A DNA stretch of 64,000 nucleotides, from positions 186,001 through 250,000 of the forward strand of contig JAQGEQ010000318.1 in assembly GCA_034620365.1 (NCBI GenBank), given 5' to 3'. The DNA is from Pegea sp. RAD2-039 (Eukaryota > Chordata > Thaliacea > Salpida > Salpidae). A program made the translations under genes and the position numbers. Numbering within the stretch: position 1 is the stretch's first letter; each line of letters opens with the position of its first letter. This document shows positions 34,093 to 47,172 of this stretch, one piece after another. The notes under the pieces are model-generated. The model saw only the letters and a program-made list of their open reading frames with translations. It was not told where the DNA came from and made no database searches.

Positions 34093-36063
34093 ATTAAATG
34101 TTTGGAAGTAATCAAAAAATTATTTTTCATTTAAATTTTAATAAAGCTACAAAAATATAATTTTTATGAAAATCAAAAAAATATTAAAGTACGAAAAATT
34201 GTAAAAAATAAATTTCTATTAAATTAGATTTAAGAATAAAAAAAATAATAAAAATTAAAATATTAGTTTAATAGTACAAATCGGTTACAAATGACAAAAT
34301 TTCAAAAAATTTCTAGAAAAATAAAGTTTTTTTTAGATATGTAAAATATTATTAAACTGTTTAATATTTTCTAACAGCCGCTATTTAATTTAAAAATAAA
34401 AATGACCAACAAACACAAAAAAATATTATTTGAAATGTTAATAAATATACGAACTGTTTTTGTATAATTTAAATTAATTTAGCTAATTAGCAAGTTTTTA
34501 ATTTTAAAAATCGTATAATGTTTTGATAGAAAATGGCTTTATACACTTTTTCTAGATTAATTTTTTTTTTAATTTTAAAGAAATAGAAAAATATTTTAAA
34601 CAAACTTAAAATTCGTTCATCGAAAAATAAATGGTGAAAAAATTTGATAAAAATTCTTTTACGACGAAGTAGTCAAACAAAAATGCCTACGGCTAGTAGC
34701 AAAAATAATAAGTGAAAAATAATTTCAAATGGTTTCTAAATTCTTCCTTATCAGTTGATGAGACTAACTTTAAGAAATTGAACTATTTTACATTATTAAT
34801 ACTTCTTTAATGGTTCTTAAAAAATAGATGGAAATAGAGGCTGTTAGATTAGAAGAAGATTTTGTTAACCATAAATTGTACTGTTTATCACTGTACGTTT
34901 AAGAAAATTATTAGATATTTAATTTTTGTGAAATTTAATAGTAACTTAAATAATTTAATAGTATTTACTAATACTTTAATATAATATATTTTTCTTATAT
35001 TTCTTAAAACTTTTGATATTTTTTTAGTATATGTATGAAAATTGGAATTACATTTTTAATGTAAACTAAAAATATAACTTTTTAATAACTCTTTATTTAA
35101 AAGATACTAATGAATTTACATTGAAACTGCAATGAATTTTTATTTATTGCCAAAAATTTACCCTTTAATAAGTTACATTAAGTAATTATGATAATAAATA
35201 TTAATTTTGAGGTCTTATAGATTTATAAAGTGTTATTTTATGTCCTGAAACAAAATAATTTCTAAGATGAAAAGATATTCAAATATTCGATTTTCAAAAA
35301 AATCAGTTATTTCATATTTATTAACGTTTTAGGTATTTTTTTGTAAAATTACTTTTATTCATAAACTTATCAAATTGATTTTAAAGCGTAAAAAATAAAA
35401 TCTGGTTTCTCAGAAGAAATTCAATTTTACTTTCGTAGAAATATTAAAAGGATTTTTTCACGGAAACATAATTTAGAAATTTGGTTTTATACTCGTCTTC
35501 ATAAGCTTGTAAAAAAACTTCAAATATTTGATAATTTAACACCATTTGTTTTGAGCAAAATATTTATTGAAGTAATTTGACGAAAATTGAAATATCTTAA
35601 ATAACATTTTTCAGTGAGCCACTCCTGGTTTTCAAAATCTTTTCTAACTTCAGAGACACTTACGAAGAGCAGTAATAAAGCCTGCAGGCAGGATTGCTTG
35701 CTCTAGCAAATGAAAATAGCAAGCGTGTAGCGACAGATATAGAATAGCCTCCGGTAGGGTCTGATCTGCCTCCCAGTAAAAACTGCCCTTTATAGCCTTA
35801 TCCTTACTTACTTTTGACCTGATATTTCTATAAGCGCAGTTTCAAGCATAAGATTAAGCATATTTCTAATAAGGCAGTGTTTAGAGTTTACTTAAAAACA
35901 AGTTAGAACTACAGATACCTTTAATTGTAAAGTTGTTTAGATTGTGTTTCAGAGTCTACTTTTAATAGATTGAAAGTTCTACAAATTACATTGATATGAT
36001 TTTTTGTTTTTTATTCAGATTATTTTCATTCTTAGTATCTAAAGTATTGAGAGTGCATTCAAG
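34093..36063. other. AT-rich spacer with a GC-richer leader before the trefoil gene
   Basis: 34093-35590 shows nothing recognisable. 35630-35830 stands out in base composition (AAGCCTGCAGGCAGGATTGC, CCTCCGGTAGGGTCTGATC, CCCTTTATAGCC) and lies about 250 bp before the trefoil-gene ATG, so it may be its promoter or untranslated leader. TTTATAG at about 35790 resembles a TATA box; this is inference. Confidence 0.4.
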
Positions 36064-39000
36064 ATGCTTTTTCATTTCATTTTGATTATTCTGGCGTTAG
36101 GAACTTATGCCGGTGAGATTATTATGAGATTTATTATTTCCTTTCTTTCATCTTAATCATTAATTTATCAGAAAAAAAAGCTTTATTTAAAATATCTTTA
36201 AATTTATAAACATTTTATGGAAATTTTTTGCTACAGATTAGAGTTTAACTATTCGATCTAGTTAACAAAAAGTCTAACAAAAGATGATTTTCTTTATAGA
36301 ATTTTAGCTGAATTCTAACTGTTTATTTACATATTTCAGAAGTGAACAATCAGGCTGTAGTGACTTTTTCCTTGGTCGGAGCAAAACGATCTAACTTAGG
36401 TTAGAAAAAATGTTTTAACTGAAAAACTGTTCTTATAATTTATTCTTAATTATAGACACAACATTTGTGATTAAGTTAGCTTCAATTGGTACTGAAAACC
36501 TAAGTAATAATCAATTACTACAACTATTGGAATATGGTGGACTTTCTGGAGGTAGATTTAATTTCTAATTCTTCGCAGCAAATTCTAATTAACTTTGAAA
36601 TTACAGAACTTGCCAGAGATACACTCGAGACTTATCTTCCAAAGTTACAAGAGATTGGAAGAAGTACTGAAGAACAAACTATCGCTTTATTGATGTTGGC
36701 AAACAAGTTCTGTTTCAGAACAAAAGATGATAGCAATTTATGTGAGACAAATCTAATAATTTCAGCTTATCTGGCTTAAATGATTCATTACTTTTTATAT
36801 ATTTGTTCAATTTAGATAAACAACTGCACAATAAGATTGTTTGCTTGATTTTCAAATACTTTTTTATTACACTAAAAGTCTTTTTATAATATTAAAGTGG
36901 GTTAAAAAGTGATACATTAAAATATATTAAAATAATTAGTAGATAAATTGTATTTAAAGTTAAAGTAAAAACAATATTAACTTTTACAGATATTTGAATA
37001 AATCATTTCAACAAACGTTTCTATTATTCTTAACAAAAACTTTTATGTTCTAATTCGATTTTTTTATAGGTCATGGCGAAATGAAAGACTATTTAAGTCT
37101 TACAACATTCCAAACCACTGTAGGATGTAAAAAAGAGAATATTTTTAGTTGGGGATTAAGTAGAGATTTAAGAACACACGATGTTAGTGGAATGTCTGAT
37201 GATGAAGTTTGCCAATGCAACGATCAAACAAACTCTTTATTGTGGCTTTCTGTGGCTTCAAAGTTTTCTCGTAAACCAGGTTAACTTAATATAAATATTT
37301 GACGAATTAATTTTATTGAAATTAATATAAAGATGAGAAGAATAACAACCAGACGGTCCTTATTCTACAAGAGCTTTTTGAAAAACCATGCGAGTCAGTA
37401 TTTTTTAAAACCAATTATAACTATTTTTAATCTTTTATTATTTATATGTATTAAAGAGGATTTCTAAAAAGTGATTTGTTTGTCAAGTGCACTTGCTCTA
37501 GAACAACTGAAGGACAAGAAGCTCTGATGATGTTTTTGATTGCCAGTGAGGAGGATATCGCAAAGAATCTCACCCAGAATAGTAAATGATTAAAAACTTG
37601 CTCATAAATATTTTTACTCAAAAACACTTAGTAATAAAAGATACCTTAAATAATTAATTTAAAAACTTTGAAAAAGTTATCTTATGAAAAGCTTATAGAG
37701 AAACTTGTTTAGCATCCATAAAACTAGTTTTTCTTACACTTCAAGAAACAACAACCACTTAATACAAACAGCCAGAAGCAACCGTCTTTTTTTAACTTTT
37801 TAATTATTTATAGACGAATTCTAGTTGAAATACGTCGTCAGTAACACAATTCTGATTTGATTTCAGTTTTTTATTTTCAAACAATAATTGTATAATCGTC
37901 AAAGGCCTTTTTAATGTCTAAAATTGCGGATAATTTAGTTTTATTTTACAAAATTGTTAAATTAGGTCGCTTTTATTTTCCAACTAAATTGTTTTGATCT
38001 CAAAGCAAGCTTGTTGCTTGAAATTAATTCTTCAATTTCAAACACAATTTTCTTATGATGGTATAACCAAATACAACTTACTGAGTTTGCTTCTAGGTCT
38101 CGCTCAAAGTTACATGCAAGATGCTAAAAAGCAGCCTCAAGTTAGATTTGGAACAAACGAAATAGTTCAATATTTGGTACAAGGAATGGGCAGTAACCTT
38201 GACCCAACATTACTCGCCTATTTACTCCGCGATAAATCCACCAGTGTTAGTAGTTCGGATTACTTGAAGCAGATAATGTTGAGCTCTATGGGTAAGATTA
38301 GAAGAGGCTTATTCACATGGCAACAATTTTCTTGTTTCTAGGTATCGATGCATCGCTTACTCAATTATTTCTAAGTGGAGCTCTAACGTCTTCAGATCAA
38401 GAAGCTAAAAATAATGCCTTGATTAATTATCTGAGTTCTATTGGTGCTGTGGATCCTGCCATTATTCCTTTACTTCTTAAAGTAGATAATGGGAAGTACT
38501 TTTACTTGACTAGTATGATTGGAAGTGTAAGTAAACAAGTTAAAGGTGTCTAAAAGATAAACAAATCATTGTTTTTGGCAGGGAGCAATTGATCCATTTG
38601 TTGGGTTAATTTTAATTGCTAAGGAAAATGAAATCTCTAATGACAAAGTTTTGGAAGTTCTTATCGAAGCAAGTGAGTATAAATCTATGTTTTGATTTAA
38701 TTTTAATTTCTATAAATCTTTTTAGTTTCAAATCCCTCATCGGAAGACTATCTCGACAACATTTATAGTCCGTATGTCCCAGGCCTTCCTGCTGGTATAT
38801 ACCCAGGAAGTAAACTGTATTTTGCTCATTTTGAAATCTTGGGAATTAATACTTGTGCATTACACGATTTAAGAAACAGGTGAGGATTCATTTCAATAAA
38901 TAGAACTTTTTATTTAAATATTTGTAAATATTCTTGTTTAGGTTTGAATGTGGATATACTGGAATTAGCGCGACTGAATGCGAAGTTGCTCCATACTGCT

Positions 39001-40458
39001 GCTTCTCTGTGAGTCCTTATATGTTTCTCATCTATCTAAAATGAGACAAACTTGTTTTTAGCCCCTCTTTATCGACGACGCCAAGGTCTCGGAGGTGACA
39101 GCTGGAGCCATCACAAAGGCATCTGAAGTACCATGGTGTTACTACAATGTTTTCTTTGTATTTTTGGATACTTGTAGGTTTTATAAGTTTTATAAAAACT
39201 TTTAATTTACTTTTTAAAAATCTAGTTTTTCTGGAAATCAAGAAACCAGGAGAGTTTGCTTCACCTTTAGACTGTCCTGGACTGTTCAAGTACAATCTAC
39301 AAATTCCATCAAGTCTTTACACTGTTCTCAAAGGTAGAAGTCCTAACCCATTAGAAAAATACATTAATGAGGTAAGTTCTTGTGGATCTTTTACAAACGT
39401 TTAAATCTCATTTGTAAAATTCATAATTTCTAGAAATTCATAATAATTTTGATAGATTTTCTTGTTTATAGAGGGTCGATTGCGGTTTTCCTGGAATCAC
39501 AGAATTTCAATGCGTAGCTGTTCGAGGATGTTGCTGGGATAAAATTAACACAAATGTTGTGGGACTAACACAATGCTACCAGAAAACAGCTAGTGCCCTT
39601 GGGTTCAGTTATTCTAAACTACCCGTTGCTTATGCACCGGGTAACAAGTTAATTTAGGTTTTAGTTAACAGTAGTAAAAATCTAAAGTTTTGATGCTGAA
39701 TTAAATTCAAAAATTTATTATCTATTATCCCCCACAAACTAAGCATCAAATCTTAACCAAGCCCTTGCTGTCATTAACTTCATTCCACTTCTGTTCTTAG
39801 TAGATAAAAACAGATTGCTCTTAAAGATCTTTAATCATATTTACAAAAGACTAAATGAGTTAAATATCGTGACATGGTTAATATTTTGAAAAACTTACAT
39901 TTGCATAAAAGGTTTAAAGAAGTTAATTAAATTAGCATAAGTACAAAGATAAGGAAAATAGAACAACGATAAAAGGTTCCATTTAATTCAAAATTACTTT
40001 TCTTTTAGCCGCAGGCAGTTGTAATATAAACCGAAGACAAATAAGAGTTCTTTACTTCAAACGAACTGCATGTCATTATGGAATTGAGTTCTACAAATAT
40101 GGCTACAATGCATTATCAGTTCCAAATCGATTAGATTGTTTGACGCGTTTGAGTGAGTTTAAAACATTTAGTATTGATAATTTTAGATAAATATTTATCA
40201 GAATATAAACTTCAAACAATTTGTTTATCATTAGAATGTTGCTATGAAGATAACGAAGAAGTTGTGAAGCAATATCCATTCTTACCAAGATGTTATAGCC
40301 GTGAAGAAGGGGCACCTTTTACAAAGACCGTTGCAGATCTAATAGCAGTCAAAAGTGGCAATGTTATAAACACTAATGAATTACCACCAATTGTAAAAGA
40401 GTTATATCCACCGAATACTAAAAACAACACTAATACTGAAACTAAAACAAGCGCTTGA
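36064..40458 (+). CDS. secreted protein with helical N-region and three trefoil (P-type) domains
   Basis: Starts with a signal peptide (MLFHFILIILALGTYA). Sixteen or so exons with consistent phases follow. The N-terminal half is about 400 residues of Leu-rich helical sequence with scattered Cys (ELARDTLETYLPKL, DDEVCQCNDQTNSLLWL, SDLFVKCTCSRTTEGQE, LSGALTSSDQEAKNNAL) that I do not recognise. The C-terminal half has three six-cysteine trefoil domains: CALHDLRNRFECGYTGIS ... CEVAPYCCFS ... VPWCYYN; LDCPGLF ... VDCGFPGIT ... CVAVRGCCWD ... QCYQK; and a divergent third, CNINRR ... ACHYGIE ... LDCLTRLKCCYE ... PRCYS. The end is Thr/Asn-rich without an anchor. Trefoil domains occur in mucosal and extracellular-matrix proteins and in some glycosidases, but no catalytic domain is seen. 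An extracellular structural or mucus role is inferred. Confidence 0.8.
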
Positions 40459-42487
40459 ACAGCCAGTACTTTCAAACCAACAGTTTAAGTAAATCACAAT
40501 GTCAAATATTGCTTGGGTAGTTACATGTAATTTCTTTACTTTTATTGGCTGAGTTTTTTGTGAATTGCTTAATTATCAACCATTTAAATGTTTTTTTAAT
40601 ATTTTAAGTGGCTCATTTTACTGTCTGACTTCAGTATTTATTCGAAAAATGCTTATTATATTATCATTTTTTTAACTTAGCTACTAATCATCTTCTATTC
40701 TTTCTTTCTAAAAAAGTAATAATTAAATTTAGCTTGTATATAATTTGAGTTACCAAAGAAATTGTCAAAGATGATCGTTATAAACTGACTCAGTGAAGCA
40801 ATTATTATTTTTATTATAAAACTATTCAGGTTTATAATATAAAGTAAACTATCAGTAGTTTGAAGAAAGAAAATTGTTTTTCGTTGAGTTAAAAATTTTC
40901 ATGAAATTTGCATCACAGAAAATTAAGGAAGTTTAAACATTATAGATTTTATGATGGCTTTAGCAAGCACCCGGATTTGAAAATATTATGGAGGACTTTG
41001 AAACCTACATCTTCTTTCCACTTCTTTCTTTTATCTACAGCTTTTGTCCACGAACAGTATATTTTTAGAACTTTATTTTCTTCAGCCAGTTCACCTTGCA
41101 ATATAATTTAGAATATTGTCTATCTTATTAACGGCTTTATCTGTGATTAAATTACTCTACTCTGACATTTGGGATGAGATTTGACGCAGAAGACTTTTCT
41201 AAGGCAGCTCAAATGTTATCAGATAAAATAAAAAGATTGTTTATTTATATTGTTTGTTTTTGAAATCTAAAGACAGAATTTGTTTACAAGCTTCTATATA
41301 TAACTATATAATACAAAGATAATAATTTTTTTTTAAAACTAAGTATTTTGAATGTCAAGTTTTTTGAAAATTAGTCAAATATAAATAAGCATATTTGATA
41401 TTCTAAAACCTTTAAAACCTACTAAAAACTTAAAGAATTTATAACCTCAAAAGCTAATTATAAAATTTTTTAAAAAGTTTAATTGTCAAATTAACCAAAG
41501 GATTTTTTGCAATTATAGAGATAATTTATTTCAAAAAAGAATTTAAAAAAATGTTTTTCAAAATTACTTATATTACCTTTCATTACACCAATGTAGAAAC
41601 TTTACTTTACATTAATATCTCTAGATAATCTCTCATAAACAAAAGTAACAAATAGTTACTAAAGTTTAAACTTATTGTATTTACAATTTTTTAATTAATT
41701 GCCGTAAATAAGAAAATTATTCTATATCTTTTAATACTTAGAACTATTATATAGTTATTTTAAGTTATCAAAAAGTTTTGTTGGGACATATTGGTTAGAA
41801 GCCATTTTTTTGTTTAAAATTTAAAAATTATTTTAGTTTTGTTTTCACGTGAAATTTATATCTTTTAATAATTGTTTTTTTTAAACTTATTTATTTCTAA
41901 ACTATATTCAGCGCCATTCAAAATTAATTCATTTTTTATAATAATTTTATTTATTTGGTAGATTTAATTCAAATTTGTCATTAAATTTTTATACTTTATT
42001 TTATCGAGTAAATGAGATTTTTATATTTAAATTATTTATTTTTTATTAATTTAAAAATTCTAAAATATTTTTACTGAATATTTTTGGTTATTATTTTTTA
42101 TTTTTATTTTGTTTTTGTGATTTATTTTATAAAAGCTGATTTATTATTTTTATTTAAACTCTTTTTATATTTAATCTTCATTTAACTTTAAAATTGAATA
42201 TTATTTAGAATATTTTTATTAAAATTTTGAACATAATTTCTAGAATAATTATCAAAAATTGAATAAAAAAATTTGTTGTTGCCATAAACAAATAATATAA
42301 AAATAATATTTTGAATTTAAACTTATATTAAAAGATTTCATAAATATATTTATCATTATTATAGTTGACATTGAAAAAATTGACTGTTTAATGAGTTTAA
42401 GAAGTTTTTAGAAGCAAAAGCACAACTATTTTTATTGTAGTTGGCAATAATTTAGTTGTAGTTTATCTTATTTAAAACAAATTTGTG
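40459..42487. other. AT-rich spacer between the trefoil gene and POC5
   Basis: The first few hundred bases are probably the trefoil-gene 3'UTR. A 67-codon open frame at 40908-41111 has no support. The rest is AT-rich without recognisable features. Confidence 0.55.
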
Positions 42488-45400
42488 ATGTCTTCCACTA
42501 GTGAATCTGATGACTCTAATATTGATCCTAGTATATCAAGAAGATCAGGAAGTACTTGTTCCTCAGTTCAAGTCAGTTACAATTAGTTCTCTTTTAATAG
42601 TTTATATATTCTTTTATCAAATTGTTTCTTTTATTTTGTTGTTATCTTATTTCAGAGTTTTATTTTAAATTATATAATTAAAAACTTGTTTAAATATTTA
42701 GTTTATTACAAAATTAAAATGTTTTATTTTTTATGTTTTATATAGGTAATTTCAAAGTATATTTGAAATGTTTTTTTTCTTTAAAAATTATAAAAACTTT
42801 AGTTTTTTCCTTGCTATTTATTTGTAATAATATCTGAATATTTTAATTTTATTTATAAATCTATGAAAATAATGGTTTTTAAATGATAATAAAAATCTAA
42901 ATATTTAAAAAATTTTCTTAAATTTATCGTTCTTATAATATATTTTATATATAATATTTATATTATTTGTGAGAATGTGTGTTACTGAAATGCCATGTGT
43001 TATATCTATTTGTTCATCATAATTATAGTTCTTTTATGATAATTATTTGTGAGAATGTTTGTTAGCTAGAGGTCTTCTTAATAAATAAATAAACTTTAAT
43101 AATTATCTCACAAATATAATTTTCACTTTCTAATGTTATCTTATGCATCTCACTTCACCTAAACCCTTACTGTCATCAAATATTTCCATTTTTTACCTTT
43201 CTTGGTTTAAACTGACTCTTTGTAATTCACTGTTTACTTCCATCACTGTACTTATGTAAGATTCAATTACCTGATTAGTGACTGGCAAATAAGTTCTCTA
43301 ATTTCTGAGAAACAAATAAACCCACCGAATTTTCAAAATAAAAATAATTAATCACTAAATTAATACTTCGATTTATTTTCATAAATCAAAGAAGCCGCTC
43401 GCCTGTCATTAGGGTGCATATATTATATATAATATTTTTATATTGAGTTATTCATTATTGTTAAAATATTATTATATAACGAAAGCTTTAAATATATATA
43501 TATTTAGCTATTTGAAATGCTTAGAAAACATTTTTTTATTTTATAAATGAACTTTAAGATCAGATAAAGTAAAGAACGTTTTGCTAAAAATTAAATAAAG
43601 TTTTATTAAAGATATTTTTTGCACAGTGTTTAGATTTACATCTAATAAAGCTTAGATACTTTATTAGAAGTAAAAAATTACTGTTTAGATTTAAATTATT
43701 GAACTTTAAATCACTAAATTAATGAATCAATTGTCAAAATAATAATAATTATTACAATTACTGAATAATTTTCATCAAAATTTTCAAAGATTTTTTTATA
43801 TTTAGGAAGAATATAAAGAATTGGTAAAGTTTGCCGTGGTAGCCCCAAAGTGGCCAAATTTGTTAGAAATACCAAATTTTGGAGAAATTTCTTTAAATAA
43901 TCCTTTACATAATGATGTAGCAACTAAACAAACATCTACGAGTAAATTAGAAACACAAAATAGAAGAAACAAGTCTTTGAGATCTCCTGAAATTGATAGT
44001 GAAGAAAACTCTTTTTATGTATCTAGTTGTTTACAAACTGCAACTGGTCAGTATGAATAAAATCAGTAAATTAGTTTAATTTGAACTATTTTATGGGGAT
44101 ATTAAGTCTATAAAAATGATATTTTTATAAAAACTATATCATCTATTCTGATATTAATTTCTAATTTTAGTTATATAGTATGTTTTTACAATCTGTACAA
44201 AATAAACAATAAATTTAGATGGAATGAATTCTTTTCGATTTAATTTATTTTTTGAGAAACTTTAGTTCTACTTCAAAAAACTTGTTATTTGTAGAACCAG
44301 CTACAGAAGAAGCACATGATCTAGCAAAAAAGAAGATATATATGAGTGGTGAACGAGGTTCTGATAGAAAAAATAAGAATTGTTTAGTAAGAGATGAAGA
44401 AAATTTACAAGAAGAAGATTTAGAAGAAGATTTAGAAGATGAAGATTTAGTAGATGAAGAAAACGTCAGAGTACTTCACTCTAATTACCACCAGTCTCTT
44501 CGACCACCTTGTATATCAAATTCTATGATAATTTCTTCTATGAATCAACATTATGATCATCTTGAAGACAATTTTAAACATTTTCTTTCACATTCAAGTG
44601 CTGGACGAGATAAGTTAATCCTGGTGATTATTTATTTCTAATTTGTTTATCTAAAAAACATTTTTAGTAAATTCTTTTTTCTTGATTCACTTATATATTT
44701 TTATAACTAGGAAAAGATGGAAGCCATCAAAACTGAACTTATAAATCGATTTTTAGAGTTGTTAGAAGAAAAAGATGAAATATATAAAAGAAAAGAAGAT
44801 GAACTCTTGGTTAGTTGTCTTCTAACTAAACTTCATTAAACATTTTTCACTTTTTTTAAAGATGGATTTACAAAACAAAAAAGATATGAATAAAATTTTG
44901 GAAAATTCTCTGTTAAGAAAAGATAAAATTATCCAGAAGTTGTTAGACTCAATGAAGAGACTAAAATCAAAATTAGAGCTCACAAAAAGCCTCAGTGATT
45001 GGAAAATTGAAGTAGTTGATCATAAAAGACTGGTAACAAGTTGATTTCCTTGAAAACTTTCAAATTTAACATCAAATTTGTTTTCAGAACTTCTGTGATA
45101 AGGTAGCTCAAACCCATTATGAAAATAAGTTAGCTTCAAAAGCTATTCAATGTTGGAAACAAAGTTTCGGTACAACTATAAAACAAAAGATTGAAAAGTC
45201 TTGTAAAGATCAGGCGGAGAACACGACCAGACAGTTTTTGGAAGATTATGAAAATCGTTTGGAATCTGTAAATTGACTCCTAAAAAATTGAATCAGAAAA
45301 TTATTTTCTTTAAAATTTTTTAGAAAGAAAAAGATTTAGATGAATTAAGAAGAGAGATTTTAAGATTGAAAAATGAGCGTGATAAGATGATACAGGCGAT

Positions 45401-47079
45401 GCAAGAAGCTTTAATGAGAGGAGTTTGCGCGTTGAACTATGAAGCTAGAAATCTTTTTAGCGATCATATCGATACTCAAGAAGATTATCATCAACAACAT
45501 CCAGAACATTATCAACAAAAACCTTCACAAATACAAACTTCTAGCAAACAAACAAGTTAGTCACTAATTATTTGATTTTGAAAAATATTTCAACCGCTAG
45601 GTGGCGGAAGAGATAGTCGATTATAAAGTTTTCTTGAATTTTTAAATGGAATTTTGTCTTTGAGAGTTTATTTTATATCTTCTGGTCGACTGCTTTTGAA
45701 AACAATAGATAACAACCAACTTAAAAGTTAGATTAATCAGTAAAGTGTTCAGTTAATTTTCTAATTTGTCTTCATTTGTGATAAAGTCGTCAATTGTGTT
45801 GAAGACACTACAAGAGACTGAAGTGCCTCACAAACCTCTCAAAACACGAGAAGCTCGTTTTTAAGATCGTGTTTTGAGTGAAAGATCTTGATTTTGTTGT
45901 TTTAGTTTTTCAATTTTCTTTTTAAATCATTAATCTGATAATTTATGAAAAGTTTTCAAAAAATTTTCGAAAGTTGTTGATTGATTGCAGACTGTTGTCG
46001 TCCAAACCAAACAATGAAGCCACTGCAAGCGGGCCACAAACCAGTAACCTATCCAAACAACCAATCACAATCTAAACGTCCCAAGCCTACTTGCTTAAAA
46101 TGTCCAAATGAGGTAACTTATTATCTTCTGGTCAAAATTAAACAAATAATTTACTTTTTATAGAAGCTGCGGCCCTGTCAGGACAACTTCACTGACTTAA
46201 GACCAATCAATGCAACTGGTAGGTTTGTGGAAGCTGCCCGCCTTTTACCAGTGACTCAAACCACAAAATTGAAATGTGGAAAACCGGTTTTAGTAGAGAG
46301 ACACGTTGGTAGCCAGGTTTGTACAACTCCTTGTTACTTCTTCAAACTTTCCACTTCGCTACATTTACGTCATCTTCTTCTTCTTCAGCCAAATCTGTGA
46401 TCCGTGAACAATTTTGGTTTCCTGATAATTCGCTATTGAAATAGTTTGCAAACTCTTTTAGATCTAACACAGATTTAATTGTCAGCTAAAAAGCTATTTA
46501 ATCACTCAACTTTCAACTCAAATAATCTTCATAAACCCAAATTTTGGTTTTCAACACTTTGCAATCAAGCTATCTTCATCTTGAAATTTTTTGTAAACTT
46601 TTTTTTTTGTAGCAAACCTTTGGTATTTGGCAGCATATAGCCTGCGTCTACAAAACTTAATTCCATTGTTCTTTTTTTGGCTCAGCTAGAAAAGTTTCAC
46701 GCTTAAATTGATCTCAGTTTTGTTGATGAGTAATAACTCTTCTGTTGAGCTCTTTGAAGATTACACAAGACTAAGAAATCGTTCGGGCGTGTAACTGAGC
46801 TATTGAAATTTGCTAGCTGAAAAATTCTTTCAATTTTCTTACTAATATTTCATTCACTTTCTGTTAAAAGTTCTTTTTCAACAAAATCTGTAGAAAATTT
46901 TGATGTTTTTTATTTTATTTCAGTGAATGTTTAATTTTCAGAACACAAATGGAAACACTGTTGTTCATATTCGAAATTATCCAAATTCTGCGATATCTCC
47001 AATACCAGTTGTACAAGTACCGAAACAATCATATCAAAAAGATTGTTCCTTCGTCATTGGTAGAAGTATCAGTAAATAA
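42488..47079 (+). CDS. POC5: centrosomal protein POC5
   Basis: About ten exons in phase. Exon 1 (42488, MSSTSESDDSNIDPSIS) is separated by a 1.2-kb intron from the exon at 43807 (EEYKELVKFAVVAPKWPNLL). Then come an acidic segment, coiled-coil exons (EKMEAIKTELINRFLELLEE; KDKIIQKLLDSMKRL), the POC5-type repeat region with KAIQCWKQSF and CKDQAENTTRQFLEDYENRL, and the hallmark box ALMRGVCALNYEARNLF, close to the family's FMRGVCALN(L/M)EAM. The C-terminus carries PVLVERHVG. POC5 binds centrin in the distal lumen of centrioles and is needed for centriole elongation. The stop is at 47077-47079. Intron 1 contains retroelement tails. Assignment is firm on the box plus the overall order; exon 1 is less certain because of the long intron. 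Confidence 0.85.
42959..43095 (+). mobile_element. two nested 3' tails of the non-LTR element in POC5 intron 1
   Basis: TTATTTGTGAGAATGTGTG at 42963 runs into the upstream UTR block TGAAATGCCATGTGTTATATC, followed at about 43043 by a second TTATTTGTGAGAATG...GTTAGCTAGAGG copy and an AATAAATAAATAAA tail. This looks like one insertion into, or rearrangement with, another. Both are in sense orientation with POC5. Confidence 0.75.
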
Positions 47080-47166
47080 ATCTTCTAATTTGGGATCTTT
47101 TAAAGGATTAAACCATCTTCAACAAACTTGAAGTTGTAACTCATCTATTTTCAAACCTCAAAATAC

Positions 47167-47172
47167 AAATAA
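47167..47172 (+). terminator. poly(A) signal of POC5
   Basis: AATAAA 88 bp after the POC5 stop, the first such hexamer downstream. Confidence 0.45.

Noticed and set aside
39745..39800. Weak similarity of CCCTTGCTGTCATTAA to CCCTTACTGTCATCAA at 43160
   Set aside because: The match is short and not flanked by further similarity, so a shared repeat cannot be claimed.
40908..41111. 67-codon open frame after the trefoil gene
   Set aside because: No in-phase neighbouring exon and no recognisable pattern; likely UTR or spacer.
43380..43430. Possible reverse-oriented tail of another retroelement (CGAGCGGCTTC-like block)
   Set aside because: Only one copy is in the window, so there is nothing to compare with.
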